Assembly: GCA_964541605.1 (NCBI GenBank)
Contig: CAZIQY010000052.1
Location: 1 to 18,706, forward strand
DNA: 18,706 nucleotides
Source: CAZIQY01 sp964541605
GTDB lineage: Bacteria > Desulfobacterota > Syntrophia > Syntrophales > UBA2185
Direction: 5' to 3'
The translations under genes and the position numbers were made by a program. How positions within the stretch are numbered: the first letter of the stretch is position 1; every line of letters starts with the position of its first letter. The notes beneath the pieces were generated by a model. That model did not search any database. It was not told where the DNA came from and saw only the letters and a list, made by a program, of their open reading frames with translations. This document shows positions 8,012 through 14,963 of this stretch, piece after piece.

Positions 8012-8866
8012 TTATTTTTTACCCTTCTTGGACGGTTTTTCCCTGACCTCGCCCGTTACAGGAACGAACCCCGCCCTGGCGACAATTTTCTGCCCGGCAG
8101 GGCTCAACACGAATTTAATGAAACGGGACACTTCGCCGGTGGGATGCCCGTTTGTATACAGGTAAAGAGGCCTTGCTATGGGGTACTCCCCGGCAAGGGC
8201 GGTCTTTGCAGAGGCCTGAACGCCATTTACAGTCAGTGGTTTGACTGATTTGTTAAGGTATCCTATACCGACATAACTGATGGCATAACGGTTTTTGGAG
8301 ACCGCCTGGACGACAGCTCCGCTTGATGCCTGCAACTGGGCTTTTGGCGTTACCCTGGCATTATTGAGAACCAGATGTCCCCATGATTCAAAGGTGCCGG
8401 AACTGCTGTCTCTGGATACAACGACAATCTGCAAATCATCCCCCCCGACTTCCTTCCAGTTTTTTATCTTTCCCTGATAGATCTGGCTCAACTGGTCAAT
8501 CGTCAACCCGTTTATCCTGTTTTTTGGATGGACAATGGGCGTCAGTGCGTCAATGGCAACCGCATGAGCGACAGGATTAACACCTTTACTTTTTGCAAGC
8601 TCCACTTCCTTGGCTTTTATTTCCCTTGAAGAAGTGGCAATATCTGTCGATTTGTCTATCATCGCTTTGATTCCATCACCGGAACCTCCACCGGACAGGG
8701 AAACATTCACTCCGGGATGCGCCTTCATATAAGCCTCCAGGGCCGCCTGTGCAATAGGAAGCACAGTTGTCGAACCCTTGATGACAATGCTCTCCGCAAA
8801 GGCCGCACCCGCGCTGAACAACAGGCACAATGAACCCAATAACAATTGTTTTAATAATTTTCTCAT
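8012..8866 (-). CDS. pstS: Periplasmic phosphate-binding protein PstS
   Basis: PstS captures phosphate in the periplasm and delivers it to PstCA. The 284 residues start with a Sec signal peptide (basic MRKLLK, hydrophobic core, likely cleavage after AFA at residue 24); no lipobox is evident. Mature-protein motifs are IKGSTTVLP (from 29), SGGGSGDGIKAMI (from 58), ATSSREIK (from 77) and SRDSSSGTFESWGH (from 151), which supply the usual phosphate-binding Ser/Thr/Arg/Asp residues. AGGAGG lies six bases before the ATG. It is the first gene of the pstSCAB-phoU-phoR operon and is preceded by a Pho box at 8908-8925. Confidence 0.97.
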   Translation of the reverse strand: MRKLLKQLLLGSLCLLFSAGAAFAESIVIKGSTTVLPIAQAALEAYMKAHPGVNVSLSGGGSGDGIKAMIDKSTDIATSSREIKAKEVELAKSKGVNPVAHAVAIDALTPIVHPKNRINGLTIDQLSQIYQGKIKNWKEVGGDDLQIVVVSRDSSSGTFESWGHLVLNNARVTPKAQLQASSGAVVQAVSKNRYAISYVGIGYLNKSVKPLTVNGVQASAKTALAGEYPIARPLYLYTNGHPTGEVSRFIKFVLSPAGQKIVARAGFVPVTGEVREKPSKKGKK

Positions 8867-8891
8867 TTTTTTCCTCCTCGTTTTTTCTTAC

Positions 8892-8925
8892 ATCATAAAG
8901 GATAAATGTTACAGCTTGATGACAG
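8892..8925 (-). promoter_or_regulatory. Pho box and promoter of pstS
   Basis: The minus strand reads CTGTCATCAAGCTGTAAC at 8925-8908. This is two seven-base half-sites (CTGTCAT and CTGTAAC) separated by four bases, as in the Escherichia coli PhoB-box consensus. A TATGAT -10 follows after ten bases (8892-8897), the spacing at which PhoB replaces a -35 contact. The pstS ATG is 25 bases further on. A near-identical site lies at 11265-11282. Confidence 0.88.
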
Positions 8926-8985
8926 AATTGTTAAAACCTGACGACCGGCTGAAAAAAATGATTTATACAGTTATATCCGCCGTTC

Positions 8986-9579
8986 CTATAGATTCTTTTC
9001 AAGAGATTTTTCCACGGGCGTGAATCGCGACGCGATATTCCTGGAAAATAAAACGGCAAGAATGAGTGACGGAATAAGAATGATGAACAGGGTCAGGTAG
9101 ATGACCTGATAGAGATGTTCGAGCGACTTCTTTACCTCTACCAGTGGGCGAGCCAACCGGATATAACCCTTGATCTCTGCATTCTCTTTAATAGGAAGGG
9201 CAACATAGAGCATGCTTTCCTGACGGGTTACACTGAATCGTGTGGCTTTCCCCTGTCCTTCTTTTTTGGCTTGCTGAATTTCTGGACGGTCCAGGTGATT
9301 ATCCATCTTTTTCCCATCCGCCTGTGAATCCGTTATAACCCCGCCGGCTGGATCGATGAGCGTCACCCGCACATTTAACTTTTTGGCGATTTCCGGAACC
9401 TTCTTTTCAAGGCTCTCGCGGGGCATAAGCGTCGTGACCTCTGCGACGCCGAACATCTCATTCTCGATGCTATTGGTAATAATGTCGCAGATCTTCGGTG
9501 TAAGAAAAAAATCCAGGACGGCAATCGCCAGAAGAACCAGAAGCAAATATGATGCAAATACTTTCAAGAAGTGTTTCAT
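8986..9579 (-). CDS. Stand-alone PhoR-like membrane sensor domain without kinase
   Basis: This 197-residue protein copies only the input half of the PhoR encoded at 2938-4698. It has TM1 (about 9-28), a periplasmic PAS-like domain with RVTLIDPAGGVITDS and MDNHLDRPEI, the shared GYIRLARPL-EVKK segment, and TM2 (about 157-178). It stops about 20 residues into the cytoplasm, where HAMP would begin. By hand, 47 of 89 residues are identical without gaps to PhoR in the periplasmic part. No HAMP, PAS, HisKA or ATPase coding remains downstream; only 41 bases separate its stop codon from the pstS Pho-box promoter region. The ATG at 9579 has GGAG nine bases upstream; a TTG at 9609 is less likely. It could modulate PhoR by heterodimer formation, or be a decaying duplicate. 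Confidence 0.85.
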   Translation of the reverse strand: MKHFLKVFASYLLLVLLAIAVLDFFLTPKICDIITNSIENEMFGVAEVTTLMPRESLEKKVPEIAKKLNVRVTLIDPAGGVITDSQADGKKMDNHLDRPEIQQAKKEGQGKATRFSVTRQESMLYVALPIKENAEIKGYIRLARPLVEVKKSLEHLYQVIYLTLFIILIPSLILAVLFSRNIASRFTPVEKSLEKNL

Positions 9580-9613
9580 TGGATAACTCTCCTTTTTAAA
9601 ATTTACCAAGAAA

Positions 9614-9642
9614 AAAATAATTCAAATTGACTGAAATCTCAA
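9614..9642 (-). promoter_or_regulatory. Possible promoter of the stand-alone sensor gene
   Basis: TTGAGA (9637-9642) and TATTTT (9614-9619) are 17 bases apart on the minus strand, with the -10 about 34 bases before the ATG at 9579. The region is AT-rich, so chance matches are likely. No Pho box is present here. Confidence 0.35.
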
Positions 9643-9669
9643 TATAAAATCAGGATGAAATCCTTCATC
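9643..9669 (-). terminator. Weak possible terminator after pit
   Basis: On the minus strand GATGAA and TTCATC can pair around a four-base loop (9654-9669), followed by CTGATTTTATATT. The stem is short and the T tract interrupted, so it is weak at best. If active it would separate the arsC-pit transcript from the sensor gene. Confidence 0.28.
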
Positions 9670-9695
9670 ATTAAAAAATAGCACATAAGAATTGA

Positions 9696-10694
9696 CTATA
9701 GAGCGATCAAAGTAAAATATATGGCCGCTGAAATAAATGCCGATATGGGTATGGTTAATACCCAGGCCCAGATGATATTTCCTGCAACACCCCATCGGAC
9801 GGCCGTCAGCCGTTTCGTGGCGCCCACTCCCATAATGGCGCCTGTTATCGTATGGGTCGTGCTAACGGGAATGCCTGCCGCCGTAGCGCCAATAATGGAG
9901 ATGGCAGCCGCAGTCTCTGCACAAAACCCTCCCATGGGCTGAAGTTTCGTGATCTTCGTTCCCATGGTCTTGACAATCCGCCAGCCTCCCATCATCGTCC
10001 CCAACGCGATAACAAGATAACAGGCAAACTCAACCCAGTAAGGAATATAAAACGTTGATCCCAGATAGCCGCTGCTGAACAGAACAACGGCAATGATCCC
10101 CATGGTTTTCTGCGCATCGTTCATACCATGGCTGAGGCTGAAAATGGCGGCAGAAAACAACTGGAACTTTCTGAATATACTGTCCGCTCCCGCCACCGTC
10201 GTCCACCGGGAGAAATTCAACGTCACGACCATTAACAGTAATCCGAGGCTCAGGCCGATGACGGGGGAAAGAACAATAAAACTCGCTGTTTTAATGATGC
10301 CCTTCCAGACCAGCACCTTCGTTCCCCCTTTCACGAGACCCGCTCCGATGAGGCCGCCTATCAGGGCATGGGAAGAACTGCTGGGCAGACCCAGCCACCA
10401 CGTGATGAGATTCCAGGTGATGGCTCCCCCAAGAGCGGATAAGATAAGCCTGTTATCCACAATGGCGGGGTTAATAATTCCCGTACCGACTGTCTTTGCC
10501 ACCTGAACGCCGATAAAAAAGACAGCCACAAAGTTGAAAAAGGCTGCCCAAATGACGGCGTATTTTGGACTCAATACACGAGTTGAAACAACTGTGGCGA
10601 TGGAATTTGCAGAGTCATGAAAACCGTTAATGAAGTCAAAGATGAGGGCGATGAAAACGATGGCGATAACGGTGACCAGTGGGTAATTATCCAT
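9696..10694 (-). CDS. pit: Inorganic phosphate transporter of the PiT family
   Basis: This is a low-affinity, ion-driven phosphate permease of the inner membrane. The 332 residues are almost entirely hydrophobic segments. Both inverted PiT signatures are present: DFINGFHDSANSIATVVSTR near residue 20 and SLSHGMNDAQKTMGIIAVV near residue 187. GLPSSSSHALIGGLIGAG and GIPVSTTHTITGAIMGVGA are the paired repeat motifs of the family. AAGGA precedes the ATG by about nine bases. It follows the arsC-like gene by 27 bases and probably shares its Pho-box promoter. No PhoU-like (DUF47) partner, common beside pit genes, is found next to it. Confidence 0.96.
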   Translation of the reverse strand: MDNYPLVTVIAIVFIALIFDFINGFHDSANSIATVVSTRVLSPKYAVIWAAFFNFVAVFFIGVQVAKTVGTGIINPAIVDNRLILSALGGAITWNLITWWLGLPSSSSHALIGGLIGAGLVKGGTKVLVWKGIIKTASFIVLSPVIGLSLGLLLMVVTLNFSRWTTVAGADSIFRKFQLFSAAIFSLSHGMNDAQKTMGIIAVVLFSSGYLGSTFYIPYWVEFACYLVIALGTMMGGWRIVKTMGTKITKLQPMGGFCAETAAAISIIGATAAGIPVSTTHTITGAIMGVGATKRLTAVRWGVAGNIIWAWVLTIPISAFISAAIYFTLIAL

Positions 10695-10721
10695 ACAGGT
10701 TTTTCCTTCATAACAAGGACA

Positions 10722-11150
10722 TTATTCCAAAGAGGCGCACCATTTCATAATGGCATTTTTAATATCATCCCGGATCTTCCGTATGGCTGCCACTTTCTCT
10801 TCCTGGGATCCTGTCAAGGTTGACGGATCATGGAAACTCCAGTGGAGGCGATTGGCTACACCGGGGAAAACGGGGCATTTCTCAGCGCTCGATTCATCAC
10901 ACACCGTAATCACGTAAGAAAAGATGTCTCCTGCCTTGAAAAAATCAAAGACCGATTTCGTCTTATTGTGTGAGATATCAATCCCCGCTTCCTTCATCAC
11001 CTGAACAACAAGGGGGTTCAGAGAGCCCGGTTCCAGACCGGCACTGTGCGCTTCAAACCGGTCACCGCAGAGATGATTCAGCCACGCCTCTGCCATCTGG
11101 CTCCGGGCGCTGTTATGGATGCAAACAAATAGCATCTTTATTTTACCCAC
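10722..11150 (-). CDS. arsC: Arsenate reductase, low-molecular-weight tyrosine-phosphatase type (ArsC)
   Basis: The 142-residue protein has the phosphatase-fold P-loop CIHNSARS (Cys10-X5-Arg16), followed by QMAEAW and AHSAGLEPG, typical of thioredoxin-coupled arsenate reductases. Two more cysteines, Cys84 and Cys92 in VCDESSAEKCPVFPG, match the redox relay of Bacillus-type ArsC. HDPS holds the general acid Asp108. These cysteines favour arsenate reductase over a plain protein tyrosine phosphatase. The GTG at 11150 has AAGGAG seven bases upstream; an internal ATG would remove five residues. It is the first gene of an operon with pit, behind a Pho box, so it probably reduces arsenate that enters through phosphate transporters. 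No arsR or arsenite efflux gene is in the window. Confidence 0.92.
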   Translation of the reverse strand: MGKIKMLFVCIHNSARSQMAEAWLNHLCGDRFEAHSAGLEPGSLNPLVVQVMKEAGIDISHNKTKSVFDFFKAGDIFSYVITVCDESSAEKCPVFPGVANRLHWSFHDPSTLTGSQEEKVAAIRKIRDDIKNAIMKWCASLE

Positions 11151-11369
11151 AGTTATTCTCCTTTCGATGAAAAAGAATCGGGAGCGTCAAGGGGACATGC
11201 TCATGTTCATGGCACGTTGAGCGAAACCGGCAAACGACACTGGGGCAGACATTACCCGCTAATTGTTACAGTTTGATGACAGGATCGTGAAGAATCAGTG
11301 AATTTGTCAGAAAAAAATCAATAAGACCTTTCTGAAAAAGTGACAGCCATGTGCACCCTGAAGAGGTGT
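11151..11369 (-). other. Regulatory intergenic region phoB-arsC
   Basis: This 219-base gap carries the Pho-box promoter of arsC and an approximately 90-base leader. The leader contains a 12-base palindrome, ACATGCTCATGT (11195-11206). Between the phoB stop and the Pho box the minus strand has a weak inverted repeat, TCAGAAA...TTTCTGA, around a T run; it could stop phoB transcripts but is not convincing. Short ORFs are dismissed. Confidence 0.5.
11249..11282 (-). promoter_or_regulatory. Pho box and promoter of arsC-pit
   Basis: The minus strand reads CTGTCATCAAACTGTAAC at 11282-11265, identical to the pstS box except for one base in the spacer. The -10-like TAATGT (11249-11254) is again exactly ten bases downstream, though it matches the -10 consensus poorly. 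This weak -10 would make the promoter depend on PhoB. Confidence 0.82.
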
Positions 11370-12065
11370 TCATACGGCAAATTTATAGCCAATGCCTCTG
11401 ACGGTAAGTATATATTGTGGATTTTCTTTGTCCTTTTCAATAGCAGCGCGAAGACGGCTGACATGCACGTCCACCGTCCTCGGTTCCACAAATGTTTCAT
11501 CCCCCCAGACGTAATCGAGGAGTTGATCCCGGGTATAAACCCGTCCGGGATGCTGTGTCAGAAAACGGAGCAGTTTGATTTCCGTCGGACCCAATTCGAT
11601 CTGCTTGCCGTCCACGGTAACCTCATAGGTCTCGTAATTCATATGGAGACCCTTAAAATTAAATGCCTCTGTTTTAGTGGTCAGGGAACGCTCGTCCCAC
11701 CTTCGGAGAACCGCACGCACTCTGGCGATCAGTTCTCTGACATTGAAAGGCTTGGTGATGTAATCATCCGCCCCTATTTCCAATCCCAGAATCTTGTCCG
11801 TCTGATCGGATCGCGCCGTCAGCATGATAATAGGCAGGGTTTCTGTGTCCTGATTTTTTCGAATGAACCGGCATACATCCAACCCCCGGACGCCGGGAAG
11901 CATCAAATCAAGGATGAGCAGGTCGGGCTTTTTTGTTTTTACCAGATCAAGAGCAGTCTCGCCATCATAGGCCTTGATTGCTGCAAACCCTTCCTTTTCA
12001 AGATTATATGTGATGAGATCGACGATATCCTTCTCATCATCGACAACCAGAATATTTTTCTTCAT
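11370..12065 (-). CDS. phoB: Phosphate-regulon response regulator PhoB
   Basis: PhoB is the DNA-binding partner of PhoR. From the ATG at 12065 it has 231 residues. The receiver domain (about 1-118) shows the acidic pair Asp9/Asp10, phosphoacceptor Asp53 in LILDLMLPG, Thr83 and Lys105 in YITKPF. The C-terminal winged-helix domain (about 130-231) has ELGPTEIKLLRFL, YVWGDETFVEPRTVDVHVSR and RGIGYKF, which favour PhoB within the OmpR/PhoB class. GAGG lies nine bases before this ATG; another ATG at 12071 is only three bases from it. The gene follows radA by only a few bases, with no Pho box of its own, so it is probably expressed with radA. Confidence 0.92.
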   Translation of the reverse strand: MKKNILVVDDEKDIVDLITYNLEKEGFAAIKAYDGETALDLVKTKKPDLLILDLMLPGVRGLDVCRFIRKNQDTETLPIIMLTARSDQTDKILGLEIGADDYITKPFNVRELIARVRAVLRRWDERSLTTKTEAFNFKGLHMNYETYEVTVDGKQIELGPTEIKLLRFLTQHPGRVYTRDQLLDYVWGDETFVEPRTVDVHVSRLRAAIEKDKENPQYILTVRGIGYKFAV

Positions 12066-12077
12066 ATCCATCTGCCT

Positions 12078-13436
12078 CTAAAAAAGGTGCTCCAGCAACT
12101 CTTTTACGTTATTGATCCTTATGAGCCCCATCTTCTTTGCCACAGAGGCGACTTGAGAGAATGTCCTGGGAAGGATGCAGCGCGTAAACCCCATGCGGGC
12201 GGCTTCTTTGATCCGCGTTTCCATCTGGGATATCCCTCTTATCTCACCGGTGAGACCTACTTCGCCGAAAACGGCAATTCCCGCATTAATGGGCCTGTCC
12301 AGAAAACTCGAGGCCATGGCGGATACAATCCCCAGATCGATGGCCGGTTCATTGACCTTGATACCGCCGGCCACGTTGATAAAGATGTCATGATCGCTGA
12401 GGTGTAACCCGCAGACTTTGTCCATGACGGCAACCAGGAGGGATACCCGGTTGGGATCGACCCCGATGGCGGTTCGTCTCGGCATGCCAAAATTTGTCGG
12501 ATTGACGAGTGCCTGGATTTCAATAAGGATCGGCCGGGTGCCCTCCATGCTCGGCACTACCACGGAGCCCGCCGCCCCTTCCGGTCTTTCCGTCAGAAAA
12601 AATGCGGAAGGGTTGGATACTTCCGCAAGTCCGTTGTCCCTCATCTCAAAGACGCCGACCTCATTGGTCGGTCCGAAACGGTTCTTTATGCCCCGGACAA
12701 TCCGGTAGGCGTGGCCCGAATCCCCCTCAATATAGAGAACAGTGTCCACCATGTGCTCCAGGACTTTCGGACCGGCAATGGAACCGTCCTTGGTCACATG
12801 GCCGATCAGAAAAACGGGAATGCCCGTCTTTTTCGAGAGCAGAATGAGTTTCCCGGATGATTCCCTGACTTGTCCCACACTGCCGGGAGCCGACCCGAGA
12901 ACCGACGTGTAAACCGTCTGAATGGAATCCACCACCACCGCCCGAGGCGATGCCTCTTTAATGTGGCGGGTGATATTTTCAAGGGCGATTTCAACGAGGA
13001 CCAGGAGATTTCCCGATGAAGCCCCGATCCTTTTTCCCCGGAGCTTGATCTGCTTTGCCGATTCTTCTCCGGTAACATACAGCACCTTCAGATTCTTCCC
13101 GGCCAGATTCTGAAGAATCTGAAGCAGAAGGGTCGATTTTCCGATGCCGGGATCGCCGCCGACCAGCGTCACGGAACCGTTGACGATGCCGCCCCCGAGC
13201 ACCCTGTCCATCTCGGCCATCCCCGTAGAAATCCTTTCTTTCTCGTCGGCAACGATATCCTCGATCGGGAGGGGGGCTTCATTGAAGGGAATCTCGGAAG
13301 ACAGGGCGGGATCGGCCGATCCCACTTCCTCCTCGACAAACTGATTCCATTCGTTGCAGGAGGGGCATTTGCCCAGCCATTTCGAAGATTGATGCCCGCA
13401 GTTCTGACAGAAAAACTGAGTCCTGATTTTTTTCAA
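12078..13436 (-). CDS. radA: DNA repair protein RadA (Sms)
   Basis: RadA is a RecA-related ATPase/helicase that promotes branch migration during recombination. The 452 residues begin with a zinc finger (Cys10, Cys13, Cys24, Cys27). The RecA-like core has Walker A GGDPGIGKST (93-102), the Walker B-like RAVVVDSIQTVY (165-176) and the RadA motif KNRFG (251-255). The C-terminal third resembles the Lon-protease fold (NVAGGIKVNEPAIDLGIVSA, AVFGEVGLTGEIRGI). The start is a TTG at 13436 with AGGAG nine bases before it. The gene diverges from serC and is followed by phoB after six bases. Confidence 0.97.
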   Translation of the reverse strand: MKKIRTQFFCQNCGHQSSKWLGKCPSCNEWNQFVEEEVGSADPALSSEIPFNEAPLPIEDIVADEKERISTGMAEMDRVLGGGIVNGSVTLVGGDPGIGKSTLLLQILQNLAGKNLKVLYVTGEESAKQIKLRGKRIGASSGNLLVLVEIALENITRHIKEASPRAVVVDSIQTVYTSVLGSAPGSVGQVRESSGKLILLSKKTGIPVFLIGHVTKDGSIAGPKVLEHMVDTVLYIEGDSGHAYRIVRGIKNRFGPTNEVGVFEMRDNGLAEVSNPSAFFLTERPEGAAGSVVVPSMEGTRPILIEIQALVNPTNFGMPRRTAIGVDPNRVSLLVAVMDKVCGLHLSDHDIFINVAGGIKVNEPAIDLGIVSAMASSFLDRPINAGIAVFGEVGLTGEIRGISQMETRIKEAARMGFTRCILPRTFSQVASVAKKMGLIRINNVKELLEHLF

Positions 13437-13667
13437 TGTAAATGGCTCCTGTCAATCGGTCGTTTTGAACGCCTCGGCAATCCGTAGCATAAGTGAGCGG
13501 CTGATGCCGAAGTTATAGTAAATTTGGATACTTTCTACTTCATTTTGATGGAGCTGTCAAATTGAGATCGGAAGACCGTGTTGAGAAACCAAAAATTCTT
13601 GAGTAATCATTTCAATGCTGATATATTTCTTTGTCTATTTTTTCAAAAAGCGAGGGAAGTTATTGCC
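13437..13667. other. Divergent intergenic region radA / serC
   Basis: These 231 bases separate the two divergent genes. The radA Shine-Dalgarno is at the left edge and a possible serC promoter at 13599-13627. No riboswitch-like structure, Pho box or repeat is evident. The serC frame stays open leftwards to a GTG at 13578 but this stretch does not resemble the family. Confidence 0.5.
13599..13627 (+). promoter_or_regulatory. Possible serC promoter
   Basis: TTGAGT (13599-13604) and TATATT (13622-13627) are 17 bases apart, with the -10 ending 40 bases before the serC ATG. The match is moderate and based on consensus only. Confidence 0.45.
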
Positions 13668-14795
13668 ATGCACAATCCAAATTTCAGTTCCGGTCCATGC
13701 AGCAAGAGGCCCCGGTGGAATCTTGATGTTTTAAAAGACGCCCCGGTGGGCCGTTCTCACCGTTCGGCCCTAGGCAAGGAAAAACTGGCAAAGGCCATCA
13801 AAGAAACAAAAATAATTCTGGAGATTCCCGAAGATTATCTGGCCGGGATACTGCCGGGCTCGGATACGGGCGCATTTGAAGCGGCCATGTGGAGCATGCT
13901 GGGCCCCCGGCCGGTTACGGTTCTGGTATGGGAGAGTTTTTCCGAAGGCTGGGCCACGGATATCAACAAACAGTTAAAACTTAATCCCGCCGTCTTAAAG
14001 GCCGAATACGGCACAATCCCGGACTTAAACGCAATCGACTGGTCCCACGATGTCGTCTTTGTAGCCAATGGAACAACAAGCGGCGTGAAGATCCCTGACT
14101 GGAACTGGATCCCCCAGGATCGGGAAGGGCTCTCCCTGTGCGACGCCACCAGCGCCGCCTTTGCCATGCCCATCGACTGGGCGAAAGTGGACGTCCTGAC
14201 CTTCTCATGGCAGAAATGCCTTGGCGGAGAAGCGGCACACGGTATGCTGATTCTGAGTCCCAGAGCCGTTGCCCGCGTCGAATCCTATGACCCCCCCTGG
14301 CCTCTTCCCAAAATATTTCGGATGAAAAAGGGAGGGAAAATCAACCTAGGCATCTTTGAGGGAGATACCATTAATACCCCGTCCATGCTCTGCGTGGAAG
14401 ATTACCTCGATGCCCTCAAATGGGCGGGAGAAATAGGACTGAGCGGCCTTATCCGGAGAAGTCAGTCCAACCTCAGGATCATCGAAGAATGGGTGGGAAA
14501 AAACGACTGGATTGATTTTCTCGCCGCAACAAGGGACATTCGGTCCAACACATCCGTCTGCCTGAATGTTGTCAGTGAAAAAGTGATGTCTTTGTCAAAA
14601 GAGGAACGGGCAAAATTTCTTAAAGGGATTTCCGGTGAGCTGAGCAAAAAGAACGTGGCTCATGATATCAATTCGTACAAGGACGCCCCGCCGGGATTCC
14701 GATTCTGGTGCGGCCCCACCATAGAACTGGAGGATATCAATTCCGCCCTCTCAGAACTTGAGAAGGTTTACAAGCAGAAAATCCGGGAACTCTGA
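13668..14795 (+). CDS. serC: Phosphoserine aminotransferase
   Basis: This PLP enzyme converts 3-phosphohydroxypyruvate and glutamate to phosphoserine, the second step of serine synthesis. The 375 residues are a class V aminotransferase of the serC branch that begins NFSSGPCSKRPRWNLDVL. PLP-site features are GSDTGAFEAAMWSML, Asp159 in CDATSAAF and the Schiff-base Lys183 in TFSWQKCLGGEAAHG. RFWCGPTIE lies near the C-terminus. The ATG at 13668 is chosen over the open frame from 13578 because the preceding 30 residues do not look like the family and a GAGGGAAG lies upstream. serA, the preceding pathway step, is next, which supports the substrate. Related class V enzymes are the main alternative. 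Confidence 0.92.
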   Translation: MHNPNFSSGPCSKRPRWNLDVLKDAPVGRSHRSALGKEKLAKAIKETKIILEIPEDYLAGILPGSDTGAFEAAMWSMLGPRPVTVLVWESFSEGWATDINKQLKLNPAVLKAEYGTIPDLNAIDWSHDVVFVANGTTSGVKIPDWNWIPQDREGLSLCDATSAAFAMPIDWAKVDVLTFSWQKCLGGEAAHGMLILSPRAVARVESYDPPWPLPKIFRMKKGGKINLGIFEGDTINTPSMLCVEDYLDALKWAGEIGLSGLIRRSQSNLRIIEEWVGKNDWIDFLAATRDIRSNTSVCLNVVSEKVMSLSKEERAKFLKGISGELSKKNVAHDINSYKDAPPGFRFWCGPTIELEDINSALSELEKVYKQKIREL

Positions 14796-14831
14796 TCCGC
14801 TTATTAAAACGTTGGTAGCCTGTGTCCTAAA

Positions 14832-14932
14832 ATATCACGTCATCTCGACGATATCACGTCATCTCGACCGGAGGGAGAGATCTTTGTAACAACTTTCAGT
14901 CATTAAGATTTCTCGCTTCGCTCGAAATGACG
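14832..14932. repeat. Hairpin-forming interspersed-type repeat with a tandem duplication
   Basis: An 18-base unit ATATCACGTCATCTCGAC occurs twice with period 19 (14832-14849 and 14851-14868). From the second copy, a 27-base arm (14857-14883) is complementary to 14906-14932 at 22 of 27 positions around a 22-base loop. The right arm contains CTCGCTTCGCTCGAAATGAC, a motif I recall from dispersed hairpin repeats in several bacterial genomes. It fills most of the serC-serA gap and is non-coding. One copy is visible here, so dispersal cannot be shown from the window. Confidence 0.75.
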
Positions 14933-14963
14933 GTATTGCAATATTTTTTGGGGGATTGATTTT

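Noticed and set aside
8867..8985. Possible remnant of the missing kinase half after the stand-alone sensor
   Set aside because: The 119 bases hold the pstS promoter, Pho box and Shine-Dalgarno. No HAMP, PAS or kinase motif was found in any frame, so there is no simple frameshift that would restore a kinase.
11167..11248. Very short ORFs in the arsC leader (both strands), including Met-rich peptides
   Set aside because: The longest minus-strand one starts at the -10 and would not be transcribed; none has a convincing ribosome site.
11340..12407. A 355-codon plus-strand open frame antisense to phoB and radA
   Set aside because: It runs opposite two well-identified genes, its product has no recognisable family feature, and such shadow frames are expected from codon bias on the coding strand.
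13541..13563. CTGTCAA near the serC promoter as a third Pho box
   Set aside because: Only one half-site is present; the second half-site does not match, and serC has no expected phosphate link.
13565..13575. AGATCGGAAGA, identical to the first 11 bases of a common sequencing adapter
   Set aside because: The match stops after 11 bases and the flanks continue as ordinary sequence up to serC, so chance is more likely than an assembly artefact.
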